Shown here piece after piece: positions 51,464 to 60,506 of a stretch of 64,000 bases of DNA. Under the pieces are notes generated by a model. The model had not been told where the DNA came from, did no database searches, and saw only the letters and a list, made by a program, of their open reading frames with translations. The stretch spans positions 248,001-312,000 of the forward strand of contig CAVYZF010000009.1 in NCBI GenBank assembly GCA_963772955.1, in the 5' to 3' direction. Position numbers and translations under genes: made by a program. Origin of the DNA: Gp6-AA40 sp963772955. Lineage in GTDB: Bacteria > Acidobacteriota > Vicinamibacteria > Vicinamibacterales > UBA2999. Numbering within the stretch: position 1 is the stretch's first letter; each line of letters starts with the position of its first letter.

Positions 51464-52452
51464 GTGTTCTGAGCGCCTCCTACGGACATGTCGCTCGGAT
51501 GCGACGCTCGTGGTACGAACGGCATCCGCAATCGAGACGAAGTCTCGAGCGTCCTGTCATCAGCGTCGGAAACCTGTCCGTCGGCGGCAGCGGAAAGACG
51601 CCTGTCGTTGCCGCGCTGGCGCGCCTGCTCATCGAGATGGGGCAGCGGCCGGCGATCCTGAGCCGGGGATACGCGCGACGCCGCACGAACGACGGCGTCG
51701 TGGTCGTCAGCGACGGGACGCGCGTGCTCGAGCCGGTCGAGCGCTCCGGCGACGAACCGCAGATGCTGGCCCGTGCGCTGCCACGCGTGCCGGTGCTCGT
51801 GTGTGCCGATCGCTACCTCGCCGGACGACTCGCCGAGAAGCAGTTCGACTGCACGGTGATGCTGCTCGACGATGGGTTTCAGCATCTCGTATTGGGCAGG
51901 AATGTCGATGTGCTGGTGATGCCGGCATCCGATCTCGATGAAGCGGTGTTGCCCAGTGGCCGGCTGCGTGAACCGCTCGATGCCGTATCGTCGGCGGATT
52001 GTGTCCTCGTGCCGGGGTCGGATGACGACGTGACCCGTGTGGCGGCGACGTTCGATCGCATGCCGGTGTTCCGCGTGACGAATCACTACGGACCGTTGCA
52101 GGGTCACGTCGCATCCGCGCACTCGGGCACGCGTGTCGTTGCCGTGGCGGGCATCGCCCGGCCGGAGCGCTTCTTCTCGGCGCTCCGCGGACAGGGTTAT
52201 GACCTGGTGCGCGAGGTGCGCTTTCCGGATCACCATTGGTATTCGGCAGGCGATCTCGATCGCATTCGCGCCATCGCGAAAGAGACCGGCGCCGATCGTG
52301 TCGTCACGACCGAGAAGGATGCGGTGCGCGTCGCGCCTCAACCAGGCCCGCCTTCGCCCGGCTTGGGCCGGGCAGGCTGGGCGGTACTGCCGATGACGGC
52401 AGTCATCGAGCCGGCAGAGCGCTTTTCGTCATGGCTGCGGGAGCGGCTGTGA
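51460..52452 (+). CDS. lpxK: Tetraacyldisaccharide 4'-kinase
   Basis: 330 residues from a TTG at 51460 (LSVLSASYGHVARMRRS), the only start that keeps the family N-terminus. Walker A SVGNLSVGGSGKTP, RGYARR, VLLDDGFQH and TTEKDAVR are intact. Between TTEKDAVR and the last strand (WAVLPMTAVIE) lies an atypical Pro/Gly stretch (QPGPPSPGLGRAG) encoded by a GC-rich palindrome at ~52345-52380, likely a repeat inserted in frame. Phosphorylates lipid A disaccharide. Confidence 0.92.
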   Translation: MSVLSASYGHVARMRRSWYERHPQSRRSLERPVISVGNLSVGGSGKTPVVAALARLLIEMGQRPAILSRGYARRRTNDGVVVVSDGTRVLEPVERSGDEPQMLARALPRVPVLVCADRYLAGRLAEKQFDCTVMLLDDGFQHLVLGRNVDVLVMPASDLDEAVLPSGRLREPLDAVSSADCVLVPGSDDDVTRVAATFDRMPVFRVTNHYGPLQGHVASAHSGTRVVAVAGIARPERFFSALRGQGYDLVREVRFPDHHWYSAGDLDRIRAIAKETGADRVVTTEKDAVRVAPQPGPPSPGLGRAGWAVLPMTAVIEPAERFSSWLRERL

Positions 52453-53342
52453 GGCATCGCCTCGAGTTTGCCTTCGCCCGCAGCGTGCAGGCGTGCCTGC
52501 GCCTCCTGCCGATGACGGCCGTGCGGGCCTGCGGCGGCGCGCTGGGCGCGATGGTGTCCGTCGTCGATCGTTTCCATCGCCGCATCGCGTTGAACAATCT
52601 GGCGCACGCATTTCCATCGCGTTCTGAAGGGGAAAACGCGCTGGTGTGCCGCGGGATGTTCAGGCATTTCGGCAGCCTGCTGCTCGAGCTGATCCGGTTC
52701 AGCGCACTCCAACCAGAGCAGATGCTGGAGCGCGTGGAGGTCGAAGGGCAGGAGCACGTCCGGCAGGCGTATCGGCAGGGCAAGGGCGTTCTGTATTTCA
52801 CCGGTCACTTCGGCTACTGGGAGATTCAGGCCATCGCTTTTGCACTACACGCCGAGCCGATCTCAGTCGTGGCGCGGCCGCTCGACAATCCTCTCCTGCA
52901 CGCGATGCTCGAACGAATCCGGACGTGCACAGGTAACACGGTCATCTATCGGCAAGGTGGTCTCAGACGCGTGCTGCGCGAACTGCAAAGCAACCGCGGC
53001 GTGGCGATGTTGATCGATCAGCATCTTCATTCGGATGCGGTGACGGTGGAGTTCTTCAACCGCCCGGCGGCGACGACGTCTGCGCTGGCGGCGTTGGCGC
53101 TGCGAACCGGCGCGCCGGTGATTCCGGTCTTTGCCTTTCCCCTTCCTGGCGGCCGCTATCGCCTGATCTGCGACTGTCCCGTGCCGGCTCCCGAGACGAA
53201 CGAACCGGATGCGATTCGTGAGTTCACGCAGCGCTGCACCGACGTGTTGGAGATGTATGTGCGACGTGATCCGCATCTCTGGCTGTGGATGCATCGGCGA
53301 TGGCGGGACCAGGAACCTGCTCCCGCTGAACAGGCTTCATGA
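52449..53342 (+). CDS. Lipid A biosynthesis acyltransferase (LpxL/HtrB family)
   Basis: 297 residues from a GTG at 52449 overlapping the lpxK stop (GTGA). Family motifs: ALNNLAHAFP, catalytic HFGYWE (H-x4-E), VVARPLDNP and MLIDQHLHSD. Adds secondary acyl chains to Kdo2-lipid IVA. Which chain (LpxL or LpxM role) cannot be decided. Confidence 0.9.
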   Translation: MRHRLEFAFARSVQACLRLLPMTAVRACGGALGAMVSVVDRFHRRIALNNLAHAFPSRSEGENALVCRGMFRHFGSLLLELIRFSALQPEQMLERVEVEGQEHVRQAYRQGKGVLYFTGHFGYWEIQAIAFALHAEPISVVARPLDNPLLHAMLERIRTCTGNTVIYRQGGLRRVLRELQSNRGVAMLIDQHLHSDAVTVEFFNRPAATTSALAALALRTGAPVIPVFAFPLPGGRYRLICDCPVPAPETNEPDAIREFTQRCTDVLEMYVRRDPHLWLWMHRRWRDQEPAPAEQAS

Positions 53343-54454
53343 CGATGGAGGTGGAGCGCCTGCTGGTGGTTTCGCCAAACTGGCTCGGCGATGCGGTGAT
53401 GGCGCTGCCGGCCATCGGTGACCTCAGGAGACACTTTCCACGCTCGCGTCTGGTCGTTGCCGCGCGGAAGTCGGTCGCCGGCTTGTTTTCGATGACGCCG
53501 CTCGCAGACGAGGTCGTGGTGCTCGAGTGGCCCGGCCGATTGTGGGCACGCGCGCAGCGGCACGCTGATATTGCGAAGTTGCGGTCCCTGCGCGCGGACG
53601 TCAGCGTCGTGCTCCCGAACTCGTTCGCATCGGCGTGGATGGTCAAGCGCGCCGGCATTCGCGAGCGATGGGGTTACGCAGCCGATCTGCGTGATCGCTT
53701 GCTGTCTCGCGCGGTGCCGCGTCCGGCGATACGTGTTCATCAGTCGGAGTACTACCGTCGGCTGATGAAGGGTCTGAACATCGAGAACGGCTCTCTCTCT
53801 CCTGAACTCGTCGTCTCAACGCACAGCCTGAGCGAGGCCCGCACGCTGCTCGCGTCGAACGGGTGGGATGGAAGCCGGTCGTTCGTCGTGATGGCGCCTG
53901 GTGCGGCGTACGGCGGAGCCAAGCGCTGGCCGTCGGATTATTTCGCGGACGTTGCGCTGCAGATGATTCGCCATCAGCAGCTCAGTTGCGTGTTGATCGG
54001 CTCGTCGGCGGATGCAGCGACGACGAGTCGGGTGCGTGCGCTGGTGCCCGACGACGGGCGTGCGCAGGTGATCGATCTGGCCGGTTCGACGTCCCTCGAT
54101 ACATTGGCGGGCGTGCTGCGCCTCGCGTCCGCCTGCGTGTCGAACGACTCGGGAGCGATGCATCTGGCGGGCGCAGTGGGTGTTCCCCTGGCCGCACTGT
54201 TCGGCCCGACGCGCGAGCGCGAGACGTCGCCGCTTTCCGGAGTTGGTGGCCGTACCGACGTGCTGATCAACCACGTGTGGTGCCGTCCATGTATGCTGCG
54301 AGAGTGCCCGCTCGATCATCGCTGCATGAACGGGCTCTCGCCCGATCGCGTGATGCGCGCGGTAACTGACCTGATGACGAACCCCGAACTCCGGGCACCG
54401 GGCCCCGGGCCCCGGATCCCGAGTCCCGAGTCCCGAGTGCCGAGTCATGAGTAG
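53339..54454 (+). CDS. waaF: LPS heptosyltransferase II
   Basis: 371 residues, ATGA overlap with the acyltransferase. VVSPNWLGDAVMALPAI start, APGAAYGGAKRWP, and NDSGAMHLAGAVGVPL with ALFGPT for ADP-heptose binding; a Cys-rich WCRPCMLRECPLDHRC segment near the end is typical. The last ~18 residues (PGPGPRIPSPESRVPS) come from low-complexity DNA that runs into the gmhB start and are not part of the fold. Confidence 0.93.
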   Translation: MTMEVERLLVVSPNWLGDAVMALPAIGDLRRHFPRSRLVVAARKSVAGLFSMTPLADEVVVLEWPGRLWARAQRHADIAKLRSLRADVSVVLPNSFASAWMVKRAGIRERWGYAADLRDRLLSRAVPRPAIRVHQSEYYRRLMKGLNIENGSLSPELVVSTHSLSEARTLLASNGWDGSRSFVVMAPGAAYGGAKRWPSDYFADVALQMIRHQQLSCVLIGSSADAATTSRVRALVPDDGRAQVIDLAGSTSLDTLAGVLRLASACVSNDSGAMHLAGAVGVPLAALFGPTRERETSPLSGVGGRTDVLINHVWCRPCMLRECPLDHRCMNGLSPDRVMRAVTDLMTNPELRAPGPGPRIPSPESRVPSHE

Positions 54455-55013
54455 GCCAGCGATTTTTCTGGATCGCGACGGCACGATCCTCGAGGAGTGC
54501 GGGTACCTCGATCGCCTGGACAAGCTGACGCTGTTTCCGTGGACCGTGGACGCATTGCGCCTGATCAGGCGGGCGGGATTCGCGACCGTCGTCATCACAA
54601 ATCAGGCAGCCGTGGGCCGGGGCATCATCGAGGAAGACTTCGTCCAGAAGGTTCACGGCGAGATCGATCGCCGGCTCGAGGGCACCGGCGCCCGCATCGA
54701 CCGTTACTACTACTGTCCGCACTTTGCTGAATCGAAGATCGAGCGTTACCGGCAGGAGTGCCTCTGTCGCAAGCCCGCGCCGGGGATGATCCAGCAGGCC
54801 TGCCGGGAGATGGACCTCGATCCAGCGAGATCGGTCATGGTCGGCGATCGCTGGCTCGACGTTGCCTGCGGGCGGGCCGCGGGCACGCGTGCAGTGCTCG
54901 TGCGCTCCGGCCCGCACCGGTCGGATGCGCCAGACGACGTTCACGCCGATGCTATTCTCAACAACTTGATGGAGGCGGTTGGTTGGATTCTGCGCAACTC
55001 CTCGCGGTTGTAG
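54447..55013 (+). CDS. gmhB: D-glycero-D-manno-heptose 1,7-bisphosphate 7-phosphatase
   Basis: 188 residues. HAD motifs: FLDRDGT (motif I), TNQ (II), KPAPGM (III) and GDRWLD (IV). Zinc-binding Cys set YYCPH...CLCRKP marks the GmhB subgroup. Removes the 7-phosphate in ADP-heptose synthesis. Overlaps waaF by 8 nt. Confidence 0.95.
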   Translation: MSRPAIFLDRDGTILEECGYLDRLDKLTLFPWTVDALRLIRRAGFATVVITNQAAVGRGIIEEDFVQKVHGEIDRRLEGTGARIDRYYYCPHFAESKIERYRQECLCRKPAPGMIQQACREMDLDPARSVMVGDRWLDVACGRAAGTRAVLVRSGPHRSDAPDDVHADAILNNLMEAVGWILRNSSRL

Positions 55014-55984
55014 ACGCGCTGAAGGAGCGAACGGTCGCGGTCATCGGCGACATCGTTGCCGATGAATTCGTGTACGGCCGTGTCGCGCGCGTCTCGCGCG
55101 AGGCGCCGGTGCTCATCCTCGAGTACGACTCGACGGACGTCGTACCAGGGGCGGGTGGTAATGCGGCGAACAATGTCGCAGCCCTCGGTGGACGCGCGAT
55201 CCTTGCTGGGGTCGTCGGTCGCGATGAGCCCGCGCGCCGCCTGATGAAAGCTCTGAGCAAGCGGGTCGATCATCGCGGGGTCGTGCGCGCGGCTCGTCAC
55301 CACACCCCCGTCAAGACGCGAATCCTCGCTGGCGGTATTCACTCGGCCAAGCAGCAGGTCGTGCGCATCGATCGTGCGGTCAACGGCGCCGTGACCAAAG
55401 ACACGCGCGCACTCTTCGAGCGGCGAACACTCGACGCCGCGATGAACGCGGACGCCGTCCTCATCTCCGATTACGGCTCAGGGCTCGTGACGCCGGCCGT
55501 CGTGTCGAAATTGCGTGGAGTGCTGACGCGCGAAGGGCATCCCATCCCTGTGCTCGTCGACAGCCGCTATCGCGTTCTCGACTATCGAGGTCTGACGGCG
55601 TGCACCCCGAACGAGTCCGAAGTGGAGCAGGCGCTCGGCGTGCGCATCAACGACGACCGCGGCGTGCTCGAGCGGGCCGGCCGCGATGTGCTCCAACGCA
55701 CCGGGATGCAGGCGGTGCTCATCACGCGCGGCAGTCGAGGCATGGCGCTCTTCGTACCTGACATGCCGACGGTCCACATTCCCATCTTCGGCTCCGACGA
55801 GATCGCCGACGTGACCGGTGCCGGAGACACCGTCATGGCGACGATGGCGCTGGCGCTCGCGGCGGGAGCGACGTTTGAGATTGCCGCGCGGCTGGCGAAT
55901 TACGCCGGCGGGATCGTGGTCATGAAGCGGGGCACGGCGACCGCGTCCGCGGCGGAGATCCGCGAGGCGGTACGAGGTGGGTGA
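54983..55984 (+). CDS. rfaE1: Heptose 7-phosphate kinase (HldE N-domain as separate gene)
   Basis: 333 residues from a TTG at 54983 (GGAGG upstream), overlapping gmhB by 31 nt. PfkB/ribokinase signatures GAGGNAANNVAALGG and DVTGAGDTV (catalytic Asp). Phosphorylates heptose 7-phosphate at C1. In E. coli this domain is fused to the adenylyltransferase; here the two are separate but overlapping genes. Confidence 0.93.
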   Translation: MDSAQLLAVVDALKERTVAVIGDIVADEFVYGRVARVSREAPVLILEYDSTDVVPGAGGNAANNVAALGGRAILAGVVGRDEPARRLMKALSKRVDHRGVVRAARHHTPVKTRILAGGIHSAKQQVVRIDRAVNGAVTKDTRALFERRTLDAAMNADAVLISDYGSGLVTPAVVSKLRGVLTREGHPIPVLVDSRYRVLDYRGLTACTPNESEVEQALGVRINDDRGVLERAGRDVLQRTGMQAVLITRGSRGMALFVPDMPTVHIPIFGSDEIADVTGAGDTVMATMALALAAGATFEIAARLANYAGGIVVMKRGTATASAAEIREAVRGG

Positions 55985-56450
55985 AGTCGTCTCGCGAGAG
56001 GCGCTGGCGCTACGTGTCAAGGACGCGCACGCGTCGGGCCGGACGGTCGCGTTCGCCAACGGTTGCTTTGATTTGCTCCACGTCGGTCATGTGCGGTACC
56101 TCGAAGCAGCTGCGCAGGAAGCAGACGTGCTGATCGTGGCGATCAACGACGATCAATCAGTCAGGGCGCTCAAGGGCGAGGGCCGCCCCCTTCTGGCGGC
56201 AGAGCATCGCGCGGAGCTTGTCGCGGCGCTTCGCTGTGTCGACTACGTGACTGTGTTCCCCGAGCCCACGGTCGGTCCGCTGCTCGAGTTATTGCACCCG
56301 GACGTCCATTGCAAGGGCACCGACTATACGGTCGAAACCGTGCCCGAGCGCGACGTCGTGCGTGCGTACGGAGGCCGCATCGCCATCGTGGGCGATCCGA
56401 AGGATCACTCCACGCGTGATCTGCTCACGCGCATCGCGTCGAGGCCGTGA
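55977..56450 (+). CDS. rfaE2: Heptose 1-phosphate adenylyltransferase (HldE C-domain)
   Basis: 157 residues from a GTG at 55977. Nucleotidyltransferase motifs FANGCFDLLHVGHVRYL (HxGH) and KGEGRPLL. Produces ADP-heptose. Overlaps rfaE1 by 8 nt and waaC by 4 nt. Confidence 0.95.
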   Translation: MGEVVSREALALRVKDAHASGRTVAFANGCFDLLHVGHVRYLEAAAQEADVLIVAINDDQSVRALKGEGRPLLAAEHRAELVAALRCVDYVTVFPEPTVGPLLELLHPDVHCKGTDYTVETVPERDVVRAYGGRIAIVGDPKDHSTRDLLTRIASRP

Positions 56451-57460
56451 CCGAGCCGTCGCCGAAGTTCCTGCTTGTCCGCCTCGGGTCGCTTGGAGAT
56501 GTCATTCACGCGATCCCCTCGGCTGCAGCGCTGCGTGCGCGGTATCCGGATGCGCAGATCGATTGGCTCGTCGATCCGCGATACGTATCGGTCCTCCACC
56601 TCGTCGAAGGATTGAATGACGCGATCCCGGTCAACCCGAGGACGAGCGTCGCGGCGCTCCCTGGCACGATTCGTCGGCTACGTCGCGCAAGCTATGACGC
56701 CGCGGTCGATCTTCAGGGACTGCTGAAGTCGGCGGTGCTTGCGCGAGCGGCGGGCGCACGGCGCGTGGTCGGGTTTCCACGAGAGCACCTGCGCGAACCC
56801 GCATCGAGGTTTTTCTACGACGAGATGCCGGACCCGGGAGCCGAGGCGCATGTGATTCGCAAGAACCTCGCGCTGATGGGCGCGCTCGGCGTCGAGGATC
56901 TGCGCGTCGCGTTCCCGTTGAAGCTGGCGAGAACCGTCACAGGCGATACGGCCGCGGCGGGGTTCGGACCGGAAGGCTATGCCCTGATCAATCCTGGCGC
57001 TGCGTGGCCGAACAAGCGATGGCCGCCGCAACGGTTCGGCGCGCTTGCGGCTGAGATCCGCGAGCGAATCGGCGTGCGCTCGCTCGTCCTGTGGGGGCCA
57101 GGCGAGGAGGGCGTCGCCTCACTCGTCGTCAGTTCGTCGCGCGGCGCGGCTGAACTCTCTCCGCGCACCAGCATCGTCGACATGTTCGCCCTCGCCAGGC
57201 GCGCGAAGCTGATGGTGTCCGGAGATACAGGACCGCTTCACATCGCCGCAGCGGTCGGCACTCCCGTCGTCGCGCTGTTCGGGCCGACATTTTCCGAGCG
57301 CAACGGTCCGTGGTCGAGCGACGACATCACCATCTCCCGCGCCGCGCGATGTGTCTGTCACTACGAGCGCAAGTGCCGGCTCCAGCAGCCGTGCATCAAT
57401 GACATCGCGGTCGACGAGGTCGTCTCCGCCGCGGAGTCTCGGGTTGCTGCCCGTGGTTGA
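56447..57460 (+). CDS. waaC: LPS heptosyltransferase I
   Basis: 337 residues from a GTG at 56447. LLVRLGSLGDVIHAIP start, AAWPNKRWPPQRF, and MVSGDTGPLHIAAAVGTP with ALFGPT. Adds the first heptose to Kdo. GmhA and HldD are not in the window and must lie elsewhere. Confidence 0.94.
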   Translation: MTEPSPKFLLVRLGSLGDVIHAIPSAAALRARYPDAQIDWLVDPRYVSVLHLVEGLNDAIPVNPRTSVAALPGTIRRLRRASYDAAVDLQGLLKSAVLARAAGARRVVGFPREHLREPASRFFYDEMPDPGAEAHVIRKNLALMGALGVEDLRVAFPLKLARTVTGDTAAAGFGPEGYALINPGAAWPNKRWPPQRFGALAAEIRERIGVRSLVLWGPGEEGVASLVVSSSRGAAELSPRTSIVDMFALARRAKLMVSGDTGPLHIAAAVGTPVVALFGPTFSERNGPWSSDDITISRAARCVCHYERKCRLQQPCINDIAVDEVVSAAESRVAARG

Positions 57461-57986
57461 CGCAGGTGCCAATTCGCTTCTGCGGTTCCTCGCACGAAAG
57501 CGGGTGCCGCTCGGATTCGTGACCGCCGTGGTCACGGCGATCCTTGCGCGACCGACCCAGACAAGCTGGCGCGCTGGCCTGCTGGTTGCGATCGTGGGTG
57601 AGTTGATTCGGATCTGGGCCGCCGGGCATCTGGAGAAAGGGCGCGAGGTCACGCGCTCCGGCCCGTATCGATGGAGCGCGCACCCGCTCTACGTCGGTTC
57701 ATCGGTGATGGCTCTCGGCGTCGTGATCGCGGCAAACAGTGTCATTGCGGGTGCGCTCGCCGTGATCTACATGGTCGCGACGCTGACGGCGGCGGTTCGG
57801 ACCGAAGAGGCGTTCCTGCGCGGGCGCTTTGGAGGGGCCTACGACGAGTACCGCCGCTCGAAAGGCGAGGAGATGGACCGGCGTTTCAGCACGGCGCGCG
57901 CGTGGCGCAATAAGGAATATCGAGCCGTTGTGGGGCTGCTGATTGGCTTTGCCTTCCTTGCCTTGAGAGTCGTGACGCCAATATAA
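57453..57986 (+). CDS. Isoprenylcysteine methyltransferase-family membrane protein
   Basis: 177 residues from a GTG at 57453 overlapping waaC. About four membrane helices; the ICMT/PEMT signature is GPYRWSAHPLYVG, followed by EEAFLRGRFGGAYDEYR. These SAM-dependent enzymes methylate lipids or small membrane substrates; placement at the end of the LPS operon suggests envelope lipid modification, inferred only. Confidence 0.85.
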   Translation: MVDAGANSLLRFLARKRVPLGFVTAVVTAILARPTQTSWRAGLLVAIVGELIRIWAAGHLEKGREVTRSGPYRWSAHPLYVGSSVMALGVVIAANSVIAGALAVIYMVATLTAAVRTEEAFLRGRFGGAYDEYRRSKGEEMDRRFSTARAWRNKEYRAVVGLLIGFAFLALRVVTPI

Positions 57987-58039
57987 TCGGGTTTTGCGGT
58001 CACGCCAGTGCGCGGTGCAGAGCGCGATGGCGGGGGACA

Positions 58040-58148
58040 GAGGCGTGGGCTCGCCCCGCCGAAGCGTGAGCGGAGGCAGCAGGGCCGCGAACGCAAGGGC
58101 GGCCTGCCTCGCCGTAGCTCGTGCTCGGTGACACGGCGAGCGAAGGCG
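58040..58148. repeat. GC-rich palindromic repeat cluster before tRNA-Val
   Basis: Contains CCCGCCGAAGCGTGAGCGGAGG-type and GCCTGCCTCGCCGTAGCTC elements with their complements, similar in style to the pieces at 39 kb. A second hairpin (CCAACCTTCGCTCGC...) follows tRNA-Val at 58222-58262. No gene seen in 57987-58148. Confidence 0.5.
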
Positions 58149-58223
58149 GGGCGGTTAGCTCAGTGGTAGAGCACCGGCTTTACACGCCGGCTGTCGCAGG
58201 TTCGAACCCTGCACCGCCCACCA
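58149..58223 (+). tRNA. tRNA-Val (anticodon TAC)
   Basis: Acceptor GGGCGGT pairs with ACCGCCC, discriminator A, encoded CCA. Anticodon stem CCGGC/GCCGG with loop TTTACAC (TAC), T-loop GTTCGAACC. Confidence 0.95.
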
Positions 58224-58315
58224 ACCTTCGCTCGCTTCGCGAGCTTCGGTTGGCAAGCCAAGACGGCTTGTGCGCCGAAGCGCGGAGCGCGAAGGCGGAG
58301 TGCAAGTTTCCCCGT

Positions 58316-58392
<77 letters not shown>

Positions 58393-58403
58393 CTCAAATT
58401 TCT

Positions 58404-58886
58404 CTACGACAGCGACTTACCCGATCGCTGTTCCGCCGTCTCCAAAATATCTCCACGCTCCAATAATCTGATCGCGCCTTCGAGCGCCGCCGGGCTCAGA
58501 TGCATGTACCGCTGTGTCGTCGTGAGGTCCTGATGTCCGGCGAGCTCCTGAATCGCTCGCGCTGGCGCACCACGCATCGCCAGGTGCGAGCAGAACGTGT
58601 GACGAAGTCGATGCGCTCCACTCGCTGGAACACCCGCCTCCGGCCCCGCTTTCCGAACGTACTCGCCGACGACATCCTGCGTGAGCGGCGAGCCATCATC
58701 CAGACAGAGCACTCGCGGGCTTTTCAGGTGACGATGCTCGCGTAGGGCCGACGCCAATCGTGCGGTCAACGGCACGTATCGCAGCCGCCCGCCTTTCGGA
58801 ACCGTGACGTGGCCACGCCATTCCGACCGTTGGATGCACATCTGACGTTTCACCAGATCCAAGTCGCTCCACTCGAGACCGATGAT
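58404..58886 (-). pseudogene. Tyrosine recombinase (integrase), C-terminal fragment
   Basis: A ~160-codon open frame behind a TAG (58889-58887). Starts inside the catalytic domain (GLEWSDLDL), so the N-terminal core-binding domain and the first catalytic Arg are gone. Remaining catalytic elements: HRLRHTF (HxxR), LAGHQDLTTTQRYMHLSP (shortened; GH and Tyr). It points away from tRNA-Asp with its 3' end next to the tRNA, the standard layout of an integrated element. Dead remnant. Confidence 0.85.
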
Positions 58887-59158
58887 CTAAGAACGAGTCT
58901 CATTCGCACGTCTCTTGTTCATCGCGTCCGCGCTCGCACAAAAGCCCCGCGCGACTGCGACCGATAGCAACATCGGTGAGCGAGTGAGGGCTGACTGTTT
59001 CACCGCCGACAATTACCTACCGCTGATTTCATTCTTGTCGCGGGATCTAAAGCGAAAAAGTTCTCACCGCGTTTCCTTCAGGCCGTTTCTTGATTCTCCG
59101 TGACTGGAATGTCGCTTGAATCTCCGCCTCAGGACGCTCTCCGTCTAATGAGCACTCT
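58887..59158. other. Non-coding spacer
   Basis: Between the integrase fragment and the flavin reductase only short unconvincing frames are seen; no repeat recognised. Confidence 0.5.
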
Positions 59159-60505
59159 GTGATCGACTCGGCCATTCCAGCATCGTTGACGGCTGCACAC
59201 CTCGCGATCGCGGCCTTGCGCCACCATCGCGCGCGATCGTCGTGGCTGAGCCCGTTCGTCCTGCCGTCGTTCCTGTTTGCGGTCACGCCGTGGATCTGGC
59301 CATCGATCCTCGGTCTGATCGTGGCGCTGGGCGCCCACATGGTGTGGGTGCTGTTCTGTGAAATCCTGGCACCAGCTCCAGCCGTTCCACCGCGTTGCGC
59401 AGCACCGTCGTCCGCTCCGGCGAAGACGGCATCCACTCAGTCGCGCCCAGCCACCGTTGCACCGCCGAGGGACGCGAGCGGATTTACGTCGTCCTCCGTC
59501 CTGGCCGTGCTCGAGGAAGCCACCGACATCAAGACCTTCCGCCTGGCCCGGCCGCAGGGCTTCGATTTCACGCCAGGACAGTTCGTTCCCGTTCGCGTGT
59601 CCATCAACGGCAAGCCGCACGTCCGCTGCTACTCGATCAGCTCTTCTCCGGACTCGCGCGCCTACCTCGAGATCTCCGTTCGCCGGCAGGGACTGGTGTC
59701 CACGACGCTCCACGCGACACTGCGCACAGGTTCGCAACTGGCGATCGGCCGCGCCGCAGGTCAGTTCGTCTATCCGGCCGGCGACGATCGGCCACTCGTC
59801 CTTCTTGCGGGAGGCATCGGGATCACGCCGCTGCTGTCGATGCTGCGCTACGGCATCTCGTCGGATCCCACGCGACCCATCACGTTGCTCTACTGCGCAC
59901 GGGATCGTCAGGCGATGGCGTTTCTGCCGGAGCTGCGCGTCCTGGCTGACCGTCACCCGCAGATCCGGATCGGCATCACCGTCAGCGAGCCGTCTCCGCC
60001 GGCGCCGTGGCGATCGGGCCATATCGACCTTTCGATGGTTCGGCAATACGTCGCGCATCCGTCACACACGATCTTCTGCGTCTGCGGTCCGCAGCCCATG
60101 ATGAGCGCCATGGAACAGATGCTCATCGCCGAAGGTGTGCCTGCGGACCAAGTGCGATCGGAGAAGTTCGACACAGCGATGGCGGCAACTGCGCTGAACC
60201 CGCAACCGGCGGCCGTCCACGACGCACCCAGCACGCGTGCGGACGGTAACTTCGAGATCAGGTTCGCCACGAGCGGGCGCACGCTGCGAACTCCAGGATC
60301 TCAGACGCTGCTCGAAGCAGCCGAGACCGAGGGCATTTCGATCGCCTTCTCCTGCCGATCGGGTGTGTGCCAGGCGTGCCGTACACGCTTGGCCGATGGC
60401 GACGTCGATTGCCGGTCGGCTGTGCTCGACGCCGAGGACCGCGCGGCCGGTTTCATCCTGCCATGCGTGAGCTGGGCGCAAAGCGATTGCGTGCTGGAGG
60501 CCTGA
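59159..60505 (+). CDS. Membrane-anchored FAD/2Fe-2S oxidoreductase
   Basis: 448 residues from a GTG at 59159. Two N-terminal helices (~30-50 and 52-70), a Pro/Ala linker, then an FNR-type module (~110-340): FAD site RCYSISSSP, NAD site LAGGIGITPLLSM, CVCGPQPMM. The C-terminal plant-type 2Fe-2S domain has CRSGVCQACRTRL and a fourth Cys in LPCVSW. It moves electrons from NAD(P)H to the cluster, and likely to the cytochrome b-like protein encoded 1 nt downstream. Confidence 0.87.
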   Translation: MIDSAIPASLTAAHLAIAALRHHRARSSWLSPFVLPSFLFAVTPWIWPSILGLIVALGAHMVWVLFCEILAPAPAVPPRCAAPSSAPAKTASTQSRPATVAPPRDASGFTSSSVLAVLEEATDIKTFRLARPQGFDFTPGQFVPVRVSINGKPHVRCYSISSSPDSRAYLEISVRRQGLVSTTLHATLRTGSQLAIGRAAGQFVYPAGDDRPLVLLAGGIGITPLLSMLRYGISSDPTRPITLLYCARDRQAMAFLPELRVLADRHPQIRIGITVSEPSPPAPWRSGHIDLSMVRQYVAHPSHTIFCVCGPQPMMSAMEQMLIAEGVPADQVRSEKFDTAMAATALNPQPAAVHDAPSTRADGNFEIRFATSGRTLRTPGSQTLLEAAETEGISIAFSCRSGVCQACRTRLADGDVDCRSAVLDAEDRAAGFILPCVSWAQSDCVLEA

Positions 60506-60506
60506 C

